Source of the DNA: Halomonas heilongjiangensis
GTDB lineage: Bacteria; Pseudomonadota; Gammaproteobacteria; Pseudomonadales; Halomonadaceae
Direction of reading: 5' to 3'
Assembly (NCBI RefSeq): GCF_002879645.1
Contig: NZ_PNRE01000036.1
Location: 121,302 to 185,301, forward strand
Length of the DNA stretch: 64,000 nt
Made by a program: the position numbers and the translations under genes. The notes beneath the pieces were generated by a model that had not been told where the DNA came from, did not search any database, and worked only from the letters and a program-made list of their open reading frames with translations. Below, in pieces: positions 15,003-25,500 of this stretch. The first letter of the stretch is position 1. The number at the start of each line of letters is the position of its first letter.

Positions 15003-15140
15003 CCGAAGATCGTTCCACCAGGCCCCAGGTTGTGAGGCGCCATGTACGCCAGCGCACAGATGGGAGGCCACCCATGACATACCCTCAACATGGGTGTGGC
15101 AAGGGAACGGCCTGTACAGGGAGTTGCACCACGCGTCGCA
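15003..15140 (+). pseudogene. Eroded start of an EAL domain
   Basis: Directly after the TAG of the GGDEF gene the same frame reads PKIVPPGPRL, then a stop, GAMYASAQMGGHP, a stop and HTLNMG. This can be laid against the start of EAL domains (QPKI, GAEALVRWRHP, LGMV) without gaps at the key points. Beyond this no EAL core (the EAL motif itself, DDFGTG) is visible, so most of the domain has been deleted. The alignment is by eye and the later part is weak. Confidence 0.4.
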
Positions 15141-15216
15141 CGGACTGCGACGCCATCATGACACGAACCATCCCGCAGCATCCTGAACAGGATAATGCGC
15201 CGCAGAGGAAAGCTTC

Positions 15217-15291
15217 ATGAACAACATCATCTATATCGTCGGCGCAATCGTCATCGTGTTGGTGATTCTCTCCGTTCTCGGTCTGCGTTGA
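15217..15291 (+). CDS. 24-residue hydrophobic peptide
   Basis: A tiny gene with a good ribosome binding site (AGAGGAAAG before the ATG). The product is MNNIIYIVGAIVIVLVILSV plus LGLR: one membrane helix with a short polar start and an Arg end. Small proteins with this pattern are common in Pseudomonas and Halomonas genomes under the label hypothetical. An inner-membrane location is expected, and the function is unknown. Confidence 0.6.
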   Translation: MNNIIYIVGAIVIVLVILSVLGLR

Positions 15292-15380
15292 GACAGGCGA
15301 CGAGAGAAGTGGATTGGCAAGACAGCACGGTGAAGCCGGGAGGTTGCAGGCCGAAGACCCCGTTCACTGGAGACGCCCCC

Positions 15381-16712
15381 GTGACCATCATCAAGGGATT
15401 CGTGTTCCTGCTCTTTCTGTTCGGTCACATCGCGCTGGCCAGTGCCGATTACCGCTACACCGACGCCCTGCAGAGCTACGAGCGGCAGGAGTACCGCCAG
15501 GCCTTGCAAATGTTCGATCGGCTTGCCACCACCGGCGACGCCGACGCCCAGTACATGCTGGGGCAAATGCACGAAGCCGGCCAAGGGACCCCCCAGGACT
15601 TCGTGGAGGCGCACAAGTGGTACAACCTGGCCGCGGCTCGCGGCCACCGCCATGCCGCCGCGGCGCGCGATGCAGTGGCGGCGCGGATGACCGCGCAACA
15701 GATCAGCGAGGCCCAACAGACAGCCCGTACCTGGCAGCCCCGGGCGACACCGTCAGGGAGCGCGCCCGAACCATCGCCTCCCGTCGAGAGTCTATCCGGC
15801 CAACAGCTGGTGGCCGAAGTCCAGCGTGAACTCAACCGGCTCGGCTACGATGCCGGCCCGGTGGATGGCCTGATGGGAACTCGCAGCCGAAATGCGATTC
15901 GCGATTACCAGGGCACGGTGGGCCTGGCCCAGGATGGTCAGCCGACGACGGCACTGCTGGCCCGACTACGGCAGACGGGCCGGGAGCCGGCGGCCACAGT
16001 GCCCCCCGAGCCGGAGCCGACCCCGGCAAGACGGGTCGCCCTGGACGACGCCTTCAGCGACGGCGATTTCCGACGCAACCCACCCTGGACCGTGCTCAGC
16101 GGACGCTTCGACATCGATGATGGCGGGTTGCGCAGCATCGTGGAGAAACCGCAGGTGGTCACGCCCGCCTCACCGACGCTCCGCCCGGAGCGACCGGAGG
16201 AGATCGGCCTGGCGATGCTCCAGTTGATCCTCGAGCAGGCGGGCGGGCTGTCGCGAGAGGCGGCATCGCCGGAGGCGGCGGAGGTCGAGTTCGGGGACGC
16301 GGCACGGATTTTCGTCCATGCCCCGGTCGACAACGCCTTCAGACTGGAGCTGGAACTGGCCTCCTACCAGCGGCCGGGCAGCCTGGAACTGGGGCTGTTC
16401 CAGGGCAACCAGCCCGGAGGAGGCTACCGCCTGGTCTACAATCCCGGCTCACGGCCCGGGCTCAGCCTGGTACGGATGACGGCCGATGGGGGCGAGGTGA
16501 TCGCCAGCAGCGAGGGCACGCTCGACCTCGAGGATGGCCGTTTCCATATGCTGAGCTGGGCCCGCGACGAGAGCGGGAACATGCAAGTCTGGGTGGATGG
16601 CCGGCGTGTGCTGCAGGCACACGACCTGCGCCTGCGCCAAGGCTTCCAGGGCTTCGTGCTGGTGAATCATGGTGGCGATTACAACCTGCGCCGGGTACGG
16701 CTGGAGCATTAG
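15381..16712 (+). CDS. Secreted Sel1-repeat, peptidoglycan-binding and LamG-like protein
   Basis: A 443-residue protein from a GTG start with GGAGA seven bases upstream. It has a signal peptide (about 1-24, ending in ASAD). Sel1-like repeats follow at about 30-105 (DALQSYERQEYRQALQMFDR, AQYMLGQMHEAGQGTPQDF, AHKWYNLAAARGH). A PG_binding_1 domain lies at about 137-195 (VQRELNRLGYDAGPVDGLMG). The C-terminal half (about 210-443) has a concanavalin/LamG-like beta pattern ending in VLVNHGGDYNLRRVRLEH. It is presumably periplasmic and bound to peptidoglycan. The combination with a lectin-like end is unusual, and the target is unknown. Confidence 0.75.
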   Translation: MTIIKGFVFLLFLFGHIALASADYRYTDALQSYERQEYRQALQMFDRLATTGDADAQYMLGQMHEAGQGTPQDFVEAHKWYNLAAARGHRHAAAARDAVAARMTAQQISEAQQTARTWQPRATPSGSAPEPSPPVESLSGQQLVAEVQRELNRLGYDAGPVDGLMGTRSRNAIRDYQGTVGLAQDGQPTTALLARLRQTGREPAATVPPEPEPTPARRVALDDAFSDGDFRRNPPWTVLSGRFDIDDGGLRSIVEKPQVVTPASPTLRPERPEEIGLAMLQLILEQAGGLSREAASPEAAEVEFGDAARIFVHAPVDNAFRLELELASYQRPGSLELGLFQGNQPGGGYRLVYNPGSRPGLSLVRMTADGGEVIASSEGTLDLEDGRFHMLSWARDESGNMQVWVDGRRVLQAHDLRLRQGFQGFVLVNHGGDYNLRRVRLEH

Positions 16713-16740
16713 GGAAACAATCAACCGGACCCATAACGAC

Positions 16741-16774
16741 AAAGCGCCCTCGCTTTCTGAAGCGAGGGCGCTTT
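16741..16774. terminator. Bidirectional terminator
   Basis: AAAGCGCCCTCGCTT (16741-16755) and its exact complement (16760-16774) form a 15-base stem with a four-base loop. The stem ends in A/T triplets on both sides, as expected for a terminator shared by the upstream plus-strand gene and the minus-strand tRNA-Lys genes. Confidence 0.75.
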
Positions 16775-16784
16775 GTTGGCAATC

Positions 16785-16860
16785 TGGTGGGTCGTGTAGG
16801 ATTCGAACCTACGACCAATTGGTTAAAAGCCAACTGCTCTACCAACTGAGCTAACGACCC
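16785..16860 (-). tRNA. tRNA-Lys(TTT), copy 1
   Basis: A full 76-base cloverleaf with encoded CCA: acceptor GGGTCGT/ACGACCC, D-arm GCTC...GAGC, anticodon loop CTTTTAA (anticodon TTT) and T-loop TTCGAAT. It is identical in sequence to the second copy 30 bases away. Both are transcribed leftward into the bidirectional terminator. Confidence 0.97.
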
Positions 16861-16890
16861 GGTGCTTGCGGACAAGCATACAGGTTCGGA

Positions 16891-16966
16891 TGGTGGGTCG
16901 TGTAGGATTCGAACCTACGACCAATTGGTTAAAAGCCAACTGCTCTACCAACTGAGCTAACGACCC
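16891..16966 (-). tRNA. tRNA-Lys(TTT), copy 2
   Basis: A 76-base tRNA identical to the copy at 16785-16860, with CCA encoded and anticodon TTT. The tandem arrangement with a 30-base spacer implies one precursor transcript. Confidence 0.97.
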
Positions 16967-17044
16967 GCCCGAACGGGTGCAGATACTACTGATCCAGCCC
17001 CCTGAAAGCAAGCGCTTTTTTGCCTTTGGTCGCAGGTATCGCCC

Positions 17045-17902
17045 TCAGCGGCTGCGGTGGCCCTTCGGCTTGCGCATCGCCTGTACCGGCCGGCGCTTGT
17101 GCTTGTCGCGGCTCCAGCGATTCTTCTCGTCCGGGGTCAGCTCCGGCACCTTGCGCGGCGCCAGGCCGGCCTGAACCGCCAGGTCGTCGATCTCGTCCTG
17201 GGTCAGCTCCGTCCACTCGCCGGCCTTGGCCCGCTTGTCGAGGAAGATGTTGCCATAGCGCACCCGCTTGAGGCGGCTGACGGTGAGCCCCTGGGACTCC
17301 CACAGGCGACGCACCTCGCGATTGCGGCCCTCCATGATCACCACATGGAACCAGGTATTGATACCCTCGCCACCGAACTCCTGGACGTCGGTGAAGCGTG
17401 CCGGACCGTCGTCGAGCATCACCCCCTCGACCATGGCCACGATCTGCTCCCTGGCCACCTCGCCCATGACGCGCACGGCGTATTCGCGCTCCACCTGGGT
17501 GGAGGGGTGCATCAGCCGGTTGGCCAGCTCACCATCGGTGGTGAACAGCAGCAGGCCACTGGTGTTGATGTCGAGACGGCCGATGGCGATCCAGCGCTCG
17601 CCCTTGAGCCGCGGCAGGCGGTCGAAGACGGTACGCCGTCCTTCCGGGTCCTTGCGGGTGCAGAGCTCGCCCTCGGGCTTGTTGTACATGATCACCCGGC
17701 GCGGCACCTCCTCGGCGCCTCGCAGGGTCACCGGGCGGTCGTCGACGCTGACCCGGTCGCGCATCTCGATGCGATCGCCCAGGGTCGCGACCTTGCCGTT
17801 GACCTTGACCCGGCCATCGGCGATGGCGGTCTCCATCTCGCGGCGCGAGCCCAGCCCGGCGCGGGCCAGGACCTTCTGCAGTTTTTCGCTGGTGTTGCTC
17901 AT
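17045..17902 (-). CDS. rluB: 23S rRNA pseudouridine synthase RluB
   Basis: A 285-residue protein. An S4 RNA-binding domain lies at about 6-65 ([32 protein letters not shown]). A pseudouridine synthase domain follows, with the catalytic Asp in [20 protein letters not shown] and the later [10 protein letters not shown] motif. The C-terminal tail (about 245-285) is strongly basic. The RluB subfamily modifies U2605 in E. coli 23S rRNA. The start overlaps the scpB stop by four bases, which is a common scpA-scpB-rluB operon. Confidence 0.93.
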   Translation of the reverse strand: MSNTSEKLQKVLARAGLGSRREMETAIADGRVKVNGKVATLGDRIEMRDRVSVDDRPVTLRGAEEVPRRVIMYNKPEGELCTRKDPEGRRTVFDRLPRLKGERWIAIGRLDINTSGLLLFTTDGELANRLMHPSTQVEREYAVRVMGEVAREQIVAMVEGVMLDDGPARFTDVQEFGGEGINTWFHVVIMEGRNREVRRLWESQGLTVSRLKRVRYGNIFLDKRAKAGEWTELTQDEIDDLAVQAGLAPRKVPELTPDEKNRWSRDKHKRRPVQAMRKPKGHRSR

Positions 17903-18762
17903 CGGTCGTCTGTCTCACTGGATGTGGATTCCGTGCCCGGGGCAGCGTCATCATCGACGCGGCCCCGGGCACGATCGGACAGGCGGGCCTCGAGATCGGC
18001 GAAGCTCAACCCGGTCCGCTCTGACGCCTTCCCGGCGTGGTCATCGTCGGCCGTCCCGGCCGTCGGTTCGACGGCCTCGGCGGCGGCATCGGCCGCCTCG
18101 AGGCCCTCGTGATTCGTGTCGTCATCCGCCGCGAGCCCCTCGCCCTCGTCGAGGGGGGGGTCGGCCTGGGCCAGCAACGCCTCCTGGGGCGGCGGTGGCG
18201 TGTCCTCCTCGAAGATCGGCTCGTCGAACTCCTTGAGCTCGTGCATCGGTGGCAGCTCGTCGAGGGTCTTGAGGCCGAAGTCGTCGAGGAAACTCCGGGT
18301 GGTGGCATAGACCGCCGGCCGCCCCGGCACGTCGCGGTGCCCCACCACGCGGATCCAGCCGCGCTCGAGCAGGGTGCGCACGATCGAGCCGCTCACCGTG
18401 ACCCCGCGCACCTCCTCGATGTCGCCGCGGGTCACCGGCTGGCGGTAGGCGATCAGCGCCAGGGTCTCGAGCAGTGCCCGGGAATAGCGCTGGGGCCGCT
18501 CGTCCCACAGCCGCGAGACCCACGCCGAGAGCCGCGGGCGGATACGCAGCTGGTAGCCCGAGGCGGTCTCGATCAGTTCCATGGCGCCGCGCTCGTGGCG
18601 AATGCCGAGCCGCTCCAGCGCCTCGCGCAGGGCGCGTCGCGGCGGGCGCTCGTGATCGTCGAAGAGCGCCTCCAGCCGGTCGAGGCCCAGCGGCTCCCCG
18701 GCGGCCAGCAGCGCCGCCTCGAGGATCTCGTCCAGGGCATCGGGAAATTCCATGGCGGTCAT
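17899..18762 (-). CDS. scpB: Segregation and condensation protein B
   Basis: A 287-residue protein. The two winged-helix domains characteristic of ScpB are at about 8-180 ([59 protein letters not shown]). An acidic, low-complexity tail of about 90 residues follows. ScpB acts with ScpA and SMC in chromosome condensation. It overlaps scpA upstream and rluB downstream by four bases each. Confidence 0.93.
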   Translation of the reverse strand: MTAMEFPDALDEILEAALLAAGEPLGLDRLEALFDDHERPPRRALREALERLGIRHERGAMELIETASGYQLRIRPRLSAWVSRLWDERPQRYSRALLETLALIAYRQPVTRGDIEEVRGVTVSGSIVRTLLERGWIRVVGHRDVPGRPAVYATTRSFLDDFGLKTLDELPPMHELKEFDEPIFEEDTPPPPQEALLAQADPPLDEGEGLAADDDTNHEGLEAADAAAEAVEPTAGTADDDHAGKASERTGLSFADLEARLSDRARGRVDDDAAPGTESTSSETDDR

Positions 18763-19688
18763 GCCGGCGCGCCCCCGTCATCGTCCTCGAAGGGGCTCTC
18801 GCCGCCCGCGTCATCCTCCGCCGCGAAGACGTCCTCCTCATCCGCCGCCAGCACCGCCCGGGCCCGCACATGGATCGGTGACAGCGGAGCGTTCTGCACG
18901 ATCTCGATCATCGCCTCCTTGGCCAGCTCGAGGATCGCCATGAAGGTCACCACCACCCCGGCCCGGCCCTCCTCCAGGGTGAACAGCGCCTCGAAGGGGG
19001 TGAAGTGCTCGTGGTTCAGCCGCTCCATGATCCGCAGCATCCGCTCCCGGGTCGAGAGCACCTCGCGGCTGATCTGGTGCGCCTGGTTGAGCTCGGCGCG
19101 ACGCAGGATGCCGGCCAGCGCGCCGAGCAGCTCGTCGAGCGCGACGTCGGGGTGGATCACCCGGGTCTCCAGCGGCGGCAGCACGGCCCGCGCCGGGAAC
19201 CAGTCGCGCCCCAGGCGCGGCAGCTCGGCCAGCGCCTCGGCGGCGTTCTTGAGCTGTTCGTACTCCTGCAGGCGGCGGATCAGCTCGGCGCGCGGGTCCT
19301 CCTCGTCGTCGTCGCCACCCGCCTTCGGCGGGCGCGGCAACAGGGTGCGCGACTTGATCTCGGCGAGCATCGCCGCCATCAGCAGGTACTCCCCGGCCAG
19401 TTCGATCTCCATCGCCTTCATCAGCTCCACGTACTCGATGTACTGGCGGGTGATGGCGGCCACGTCGATGGCCAGGATATCGAGGTTCTGGCGGCGGATC
19501 AGGTAGAGCAGCAGGTCGAGCGGCCCCTCGAAGGCCTCGAGGAAGACCCGCAGCGCCTCCGGCGGAATGTAGAGGTCCTCCGGCAGCTCGGTGATCGGCT
19601 CGTCGAACAGTCGTCCCAGCGCCACGGCCGGCTCGGCGGCCGGCGGCGCGACACTCTGGGGCGCTGCTGTCTGGGGCGTTTCGCTCAC
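18759..19688 (-). CDS. scpA: Segregation and condensation protein A
   Basis: A 309-residue kleisin. The core starts with VFLEAFEGPLDLLLYLIRRQ, followed by NLDILAIDVAAITRQYIEYV and YLLMAAMLAEIKSRTLLPRP, all typical of ScpA. The C-terminal winged helix (about 215-280) carries FEALFTLEEGRAGVVVTFMA. It bridges SMC heads and binds ScpB. First gene of the scpA-scpB-rluB operon. Confidence 0.93.
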   Translation of the reverse strand: MSETPQTAAPQSVAPPAAEPAVALGRLFDEPITELPEDLYIPPEALRVFLEAFEGPLDLLLYLIRRQNLDILAIDVAAITRQYIEYVELMKAMEIELAGEYLLMAAMLAEIKSRTLLPRPPKAGGDDDEEDPRAELIRRLQEYEQLKNAAEALAELPRLGRDWFPARAVLPPLETRVIHPDVALDELLGALAGILRRAELNQAHQISREVLSTRERMLRIMERLNHEHFTPFEALFTLEEGRAGVVVTFMAILELAKEAMIEIVQNAPLSPIHVRARAVLAADEEDVFAAEDDAGGESPFEDDDGGAPA

Positions 19689-19763
19689 GCGTGGCCTGGC
19701 CTCTCGACGAATCGGCGGATGATCGATCCGTCAGTTTATCAACTCCTCGCCATCGGGGGTAAT

Positions 19764-21563
19764 TCAGCCGGCCTCGGCCGCTCTTCTATGGCGACCGGTG
19801 TAGTCGAAGAGCTTCTCGCGCACCTGCCAGTGGCGGCCCACCTGGCGGCCCACCACGAAGTCCGGGGCACGCAGCCGCCGCTCCCCCTCGATCACCGCCT
19901 CGGGCGTGGTGGGCTGCCAGCGCGAGCCCGGCGCACGCAGGTGCTCGTGCAGGAAGACCGCGGCGAAGGCGTGACGCTGGGCCGGCGTCTCCAGGGCGAA
20001 CCACTCGGCGAGCGTGGCGCCGTCCTCGTCGTGATAGGTCACCTTCAGGCGGGGCAGGCCGCGGCCGTTGGTGGTCGCCTCGAGCTGCATGCCGCTGACC
20101 CGCAGCACTCGGGCGTCCTTCAGGCGCAGCGCCTCCCGCAGCTTGTCGTCGGCGTCGACCAGCAGCGTCTGGCAGCCATGGCAGCGCCGGGCGGCGATAT
20201 CGTTCTCGGCGCCACAGCCGTCGCACACCTTGAAACGATAACGGAAGTCGCATTGCCGGCGCTTGCCGCTCTCCTCCTCGACCAGGCCCTGGCAGCGGCG
20301 GCCGAAGTGCTCGATCACGAACTCCCCCTCGCGCCGGCCCCAGAACAGGTTGGCGTGGCCGCAGGCGGGGCACGCGACCTGCACCGGCTCGGTGTCGCCG
20401 GCGGGCCTGGGGCTGCCCACCTCGGGGGCATAGAGGTCCCAGGGGTTGCCGGCATAGTCGAGGATCAGGCAGTCGGCCTTGCCCGGGGCGAGGCGCAGGC
20501 CGCGGCCGACGATCTGCTGGTAGAGGCTCACCGACTCGGTGGGACGCAGGATGGCGATCAGGTCCACATGGGGGGCGTCGAAGCCGGTGGTCAGCACCGC
20601 CACGTTGACCAGGTACTTGAGCCGCTGCGCCTTGAAGGCGGCAATGATTGCCTCGCGCTCGGCGCCGGGCGTCGCCCCGGTGACCAGCGCCGCCTCGTGG
20701 GCCGGCAGGTAGCCGAGGACCTCCTCGGCGTGGGCCACCGTGGCGGCGAACAGCATCACGCCCCGGCGCTCGCGGGCACGCTCGACCACCTCGGCGATGA
20801 TGCCCGGCGTGGCACGGTGGCCCGCCACCACCCGGTTGAGCTCCTCCTCGCGGAACAGTCCACCGTCGGACGAGGGCACGAGCCGCGAGAAGTCGTAGCG
20901 CATCTCTTGTCCGTCCTTGAAAAGGGCGGCATCGATCCGCGTCGGTGTCGCCAGGTAGCCCTGCTTGACCATCAGCCGCAGCGGCTGCTCGAACACGCAG
21001 TCGCGGAAGAAGCAGTCGTCGTCGCCACGCACCATGCCGTGGTGGTGGCGATGGTAGATGAAGCCCTGGCCCAGCCGATAGGGCGTCGCGGTCAACCCCA
21101 GCACCTTGAGGCGCGGATTGCAGGCGTGCAGGCGGTCGATCACCCGGCGGTAGCTCGCGTCCTGGTCCAGGGCGACCCGATGACACTCGTCGATCACCAG
21201 CAGGGTGAAATCCCTGTCGTCGAAGCGCTCCAGATTGCGTACCACCGACTGTACCGAGCCGAACACCACCTGGCGGGCCGCCTCTTTGCGGCCGAGGCCG
21301 GCGCTGAAGATGTCGGCCTCGAGCCCATAGGCGAGGTACTTGGCGTGGTTCTGCTCGACCAGCTCGCGCACGTGGGCCAGCACCAGCACCCGCCCCCGCG
21401 CCAACCGCGCCAGCTCGGCGATCACCAGCGACTTGCCGCTGCCGGTGGGCAGCACCACCACCGCCGGGTCGTCGGAGCCACGGAAGTGCGCCACCACCCG
21501 GCCGACCGCCTCCCGTTGGTAGGGGCGCAGCGACGGGGGCGCGGGCATGGGTTCGGCAGGCAT
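19764..21563 (-). CDS. radD: RadD-type DEAD/DEAH helicase
   Basis: A 599-residue superfamily 2 helicase. RecA-like domain 1 has [16 protein letters not shown] (Walker A), DECH (Walker B) and GLTATP. Domain 2 has [14 protein letters not shown] and [14 protein letters not shown] zinc-finger region follows at about 395-470 (CPACGH, CDGCG and CHGC). The length and the Zn ribbon match RadD (YejH), which acts in double-strand break repair and late recombination in E. coli. The start at 21563 and the second ATG at residue 6 are both possible. Confidence 0.87.
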   Translation of the reverse strand: MPAEPMPAPPSLRPYQREAVGRVVAHFRGSDDPAVVVLPTGSGKSLVIAELARLARGRVLVLAHVRELVEQNHAKYLAYGLEADIFSAGLGRKEAARQVVFGSVQSVVRNLERFDDRDFTLLVIDECHRVALDQDASYRRVIDRLHACNPRLKVLGLTATPYRLGQGFIYHRHHHGMVRGDDDCFFRDCVFEQPLRLMVKQGYLATPTRIDAALFKDGQEMRYDFSRLVPSSDGGLFREEELNRVVAGHRATPGIIAEVVERARERRGVMLFAATVAHAEEVLGYLPAHEAALVTGATPGAEREAIIAAFKAQRLKYLVNVAVLTTGFDAPHVDLIAILRPTESVSLYQQIVGRGLRLAPGKADCLILDYAGNPWDLYAPEVGSPRPAGDTEPVQVACPACGHANLFWGRREGEFVIEHFGRRCQGLVEEESGKRRQCDFRYRFKVCDGCGAENDIAARRCHGCQTLLVDADDKLREALRLKDARVLRVSGMQLEATTNGRGLPRLKVTYHDEDGATLAEWFALETPAQRHAFAAVFLHEHLRAPGSRWQPTTPEAVIEGERRLRAPDFVVGRQVGRHWQVREKLFDYTGRHRRAAEAG

Positions 21564-21932
21564 GGGAGACCGTAGTGACGACGCAAAGCCGCCATCTTAC
21601 CCGCCACCACCGCCCCCGTCAGGGGGCAGACGCGTGGCCGACGGCCGGCAACTGTCCTGAGGCACTGATGAAGGGCTTTCGCCTTGAAGAACTTTCATCT
21701 GGAAACCCCGGCGCCTGGACTATAGTGAGCTGACCGCCAGGTATCAGACCAATGTGCTAGACGTGATGGCGATACTCATCACGTGGGTTTGATATTTCTC
21801 ATCACAGAGGTATGAGATCGCCGATCAACCGGACGTTGATCGCCGACGGGCATCCCCCCGGCCGGTCGCCCTTGTTCCGCATGCGGCTGTCGGAAGACTC
21901 GATGTCACTCCTTCCTGCGAGAGGACACCGCC
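21564..21932. other. Divergent intergenic region of 369 bases
   Basis: Lies between radD and the ferritin-like gene. It holds an eight-base inverted repeat (separate entry) near 21770. Other frames in this stretch, including one from 21812, have no recognisable product and no good ribosome binding site. Confidence 0.4.
21761..21784. promoter_or_regulatory. Operator-like inverted repeat ACGTGATG-N8-CATCACGT
   Basis: Perfect eight-base arms separated by eight bases, in the upstream region of the gene at 21933. The size and symmetry fit a dimeric repressor or activator site. No matching regulator is adjacent, and assignment would need a genome-wide search. Confidence 0.4.
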
Positions 21933-22478
21933 ATGCCGACGATATCCACCCGAAGTCCCACGCCTCCCCCGCTATCCACCTGCCGCAACATCTGGCGTGT
22001 CGATCAGCTCCTGGCCCTTGCCGGCACCCACGAGTTGGCCGAGCTCACTCGCTACCGCCGCCTCGCCTTCAGCTTTCTGACCTTCAACACCGCGATCAGC
22101 CGCGTCTTGGCTGGCCTGGGTATCGAGTGCGAGATGCGCCTGAAGAAGCTGGCTCACATCGCCCAGCGGCTGGAACTGCTGTACCCGCTATCGAGCAGCG
22201 ACCGCTATTACGCCATGCTGCACGCCCAGCTGAGAAAGAAGGACACCGATCCCTACCATTTCATCGGCAGCGAGGGCATGGCCATCGAAGCCCTGTCCCA
22301 GGCAATGATGGACGCCGAGGCGTCACGCCGCTTCTATGAGCAGTTGCTCGAGGCCAGCCCCGCCACCCTTCACTCCCTGCTGGCCACCATCGTCCGGCAG
22401 AAACAGGCCGAGCTTGGCGCACTCAGCGAGAGATTGACCGACGGCGATGGCCTCACCCAGCCCGCCGCCCTGTGTTAG
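21933..22478 (+). CDS. Uncharacterised helical protein, possibly ferritin-like
   Basis: A 181-residue protein without signal peptide or membrane segment. The predicted helices carry spaced Glu/His/Tyr positions: AGTHELAELTRYRRLAFSFL, then IECEMRLKKLAHIAQRLELL, then YYAMLHAQLRKKD and RRFYEQLLEASPATLHSLLA. The E...E..R...H pattern recalls a ferritin-like four-helix bundle, but not all metal ligands can be identified. A gap of 12 bases separates its stop from a strong terminator. I do not recognise an orthologue of known function. Confidence 0.55.
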   Translation: MPTISTRSPTPPPLSTCRNIWRVDQLLALAGTHELAELTRYRRLAFSFLTFNTAISRVLAGLGIECEMRLKKLAHIAQRLELLYPLSSSDRYYAMLHAQLRKKDTDPYHFIGSEGMAIEALSQAMMDAEASRRFYEQLLEASPATLHSLLATIVRQKQAELGALSERLTDGDGLTQPAALC

Positions 22479-22490
22479 CCCCAAGCTCCC

Positions 22491-22535
22491 CCTGAACGGC
22501 AAGCGGCGACCGAGGGTCGCCGCTTGCCGTTCAGG
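22491..22535. terminator. 21-bp perfect hairpin between convergent genes
   Basis: CCTGAACGGCAAGCGGCGAC plus C (22491-22511) pairs without mismatch to 22515-22535 around a GAG loop. It lies between the gene at 21933 and purL, which converge here. It probably terminates both transcripts, although no long T-run is present. Confidence 0.7.
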
Positions 22536-22555
22536 CTATCACTGCTGCCGAAGGA

Positions 22556-25500
22556 TCATCCCAGCCAGACCCGGGCGTTGCGGAACAACCGCACCCAGGC
22601 CCCATCCCGGGTCCACTCCGCCGGTCGCCAGGAGTTGGTCACCGCGCGTACCACCCGTTCCGGGTGGGGCATCATGATGGTGACCCGCCCATCCGGCGTG
22701 GTCAGGCCGGTGATGCCGGAGGGCGAGCCATTGGGGTTGGCCGGATAGCGAGTGGTCACCTGGCCGTAGTTGTCGACGTAGCGCAGGGCCACCTGGCCAC
22801 TGCCCTGTATGCGGCGCAGGTGGGCACTGTCGCGGAACTCGGCGCGCCCCTCGCCATGGGCCACGGCGATGGGCAGGCGTGAGCCCTCCATCCCGGCCAG
22901 CAGGACCGACGGGCTCTTCTCTACCTGCACCATAGCGACACGGGCCTCGAACTGCTCGGACTCGTTGCGCACGAAGCGCGGCCAGCTCTCGGCACCGGGG
23001 ATCAGCTCCTTGAGCTGGGCGAGCATCTGGCAGCCGTTGCAGACGCCGAGCGCGAAGCTGTCGTCGCGGCCGAAGAAGGCCGCGAACTGCTCCCGGGCCC
23101 GGGCGTTGAACAGTACCGACTTGGCCCAGCCGCCGCCGGCCCCGAGCACATCGCCGTAGGAGAAGCCGCCGCAGGCCACCAGCCCCTGGAAGCGCGCCAG
23201 CGACACCCGCCCCTCCAGGATGTCGCTCATGTGCACGTCGACCGCCTCGAAGCCGGCGTGGTCGAAGGCCCAGGCCATCTCGAGCTGGCCGTTGACTCCC
23301 TGCTCGCGCAGCACCGCCACCGTCGGACGGGTACGGTTGATGAACGGCGCGGCGATATCCTCGTCCACCTCGAAGGTCGGGCTCGCCGAGAGGCCGGGGT
23401 CGCGGTCGTCGAGCAAGCCGTCGAACTCGCTCTTGGCACAATCGGCATTGTCACGCAGCGCCTGCATCCGGTAGCTGGTCTCGGCCCAGGTGCGCTGGGT
23501 GAGCAGCCGGGTGGTCTCGAGCAGCGGCTCCTCGAACAGGGTCACGCGCACCTGGTCATCGTAACGCGGGCGGGCGATGACGCCGCAGGTCTCGATACCC
23601 GCCGCGGCGAACTGGGCCAGCACCTCCTCGGTGTGCCGGCGGTTGACCTGGATCACCGCCCCGAGCTCCTCGGCGAACAGCGCATCGACCGCCTCGTAGG
23701 GTTCGTCGATCAACCAGTCGAGCTTGATCTCGAGGCCGGCGTGAGCGGCGAAGGCCATCTCCAGCAGGGTCACCAGCAGGCCGCCGTCACTGCGGTCGTG
23801 GTAGGCGAGCAGCTTGCCCTCGGCGTTGAGGCCCTGGATCACGGCGAAGAACGCCTTGAGGTCCTCCGGGTCGTCCAGGTCGGGGCACTCGTTGCCCACC
23901 TGGCCGTAGACCTGGGCCAGGGCCGAACCGCCCAGGCGGTTGCGGCCACCACCGAGGTCGATCAGGATCAGGTCGGACTCGTCCTGCTCGAGGTTGATCT
24001 GCGGGGTCAGGGTCTTGAGCGCATCGGTCACCGGGGCGAAGCCGGTCACCACCAGCGACAGCGGCGAGGTGACGCTCTTCTCATCGGCCTCGCCCGCCCC
24101 GTCGCCAGAGCCCTTCCGCTCCCGCCAGGCGGTGCGCATCGACATGGAGTCCTTGCCCACCGGGATGGCAATCCCGAGCGCCGGACAGAGCTCCATGCCC
24201 ACCGCGTGCACGGCGTCATAGAGGGCCTGGTTCTCGCCCGGATGATCGGCGGCGCTCATCCAGTTGGCGGAGAGCTTGATGTCGCCGAGCTTGTCGATGG
24301 GAGCCGCGGCCAGGTTGGTGATCGCCTCGGCCACCGCCAGCCGAGCGCTGGCGGCGGGGTCGATCAATGCCACCGGCGGGCGCTCGCCCATCGCCATGGC
24401 CTCGCCGGCGTGGGTGTCGAAGCTGGCCGTGGTCACGGCGACGTCGGCCACCGGCACCTGCCAGGGGCCGACCATCTGGTCGCGGGCCACCTGGCCGGTG
24501 ATCGAGCGGTCGCCGATCGTGATCAGGAAACCCTTCGACGCCACGGCGGGCAGTCGCAGCACCCGGTCCATGGCCTCGCGCAGGTCGAGGTTGTCGAGCA
24601 TCACCCCCGGCAATTCGTTCACTTCGCGGGTGAACTCGCGCTGCATCTTCGGCGGCTTGCCGAACAGCACGCTCATCGGCAAGTCGACGGGCTGGCTGTC
24701 GAAGTGGCCGTCGCGCACTTCGAGACGGTGCGCCTCGAGCGCCTCGCCGACCACCGCATAGGGGCAACGCTCGCGGCGACACAGCGCATCGAAGGTCTCG
24801 AGATCCTCCGGCGCCACCGCCAGCACATAGCGCTCCTGGGCCTCGTTGCACCAGATCTCCAGCGGGCTCATGCCCGGCTCGGCGTTGGGCACGGCGCGCA
24901 GCTCGAACCGTCCGCCGCGCTCGCCGTCCTTGACCAGTTCCGGCAGGGCGTTGGAGAGCCCGCCGGCGCCCACGTCGTGGATGAAACGGATCGGGTTGGC
25001 CTCGCCCAGCGCCCAGCAGCGGTCGATCACCTCCTGGGCGCGCCGCTCGATCTCGGGGTTGCCGCGCTGCACCGAGGCGAAGTCGAGATCGGCACTCGAC
25101 GTCCCCGAGGCCATGGAGGAGGCCGCCCCGCCACCCAGGCCGATCAGCATCGCCGGCCCGCCCATCACGATCAGCTTGCCGCCCACCGGGATCTCGCCCT
25201 TCTGCACATGGCCGTCGCGAATGTTGCCGTAGCCGCCGGCGATCATGATCGGCTTGTGGAAGCCGCGGCGCTCGATGCCGTCCGCCCCCAGGGCGTCCTG
25301 CTCGTAGCTACGGAAGTAGCCGGCGAGGTTGGGGCGGCCGAACTCGTTGTTGAAGGCGGCTCCGCCGATGGGGCCATCGAGCATGATCGTCAGTGCCGAC
25401 TGCATGCGATCCGGCTTGCCGTAGTCGAAGGCTTCCCAGGGCTGCACGAACTCGGGAATGCGCAGGTTGGAGACGGTGAAGCCGGTCAGGCCCGCCTTGG

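Noticed and set aside
16785..16966. Tandem tRNA-Lys as an integration site of a mobile island
   Set aside because: No integrase, no partial tRNA duplicate and housekeeping DNA on the next side; the two copies are simply a tandem gene pair.
19005..21575. 856-codon frame opposite scpA and radD
   Set aside because: It lies antisense to two recognised genes and its product has no family; a high-GC shadow.
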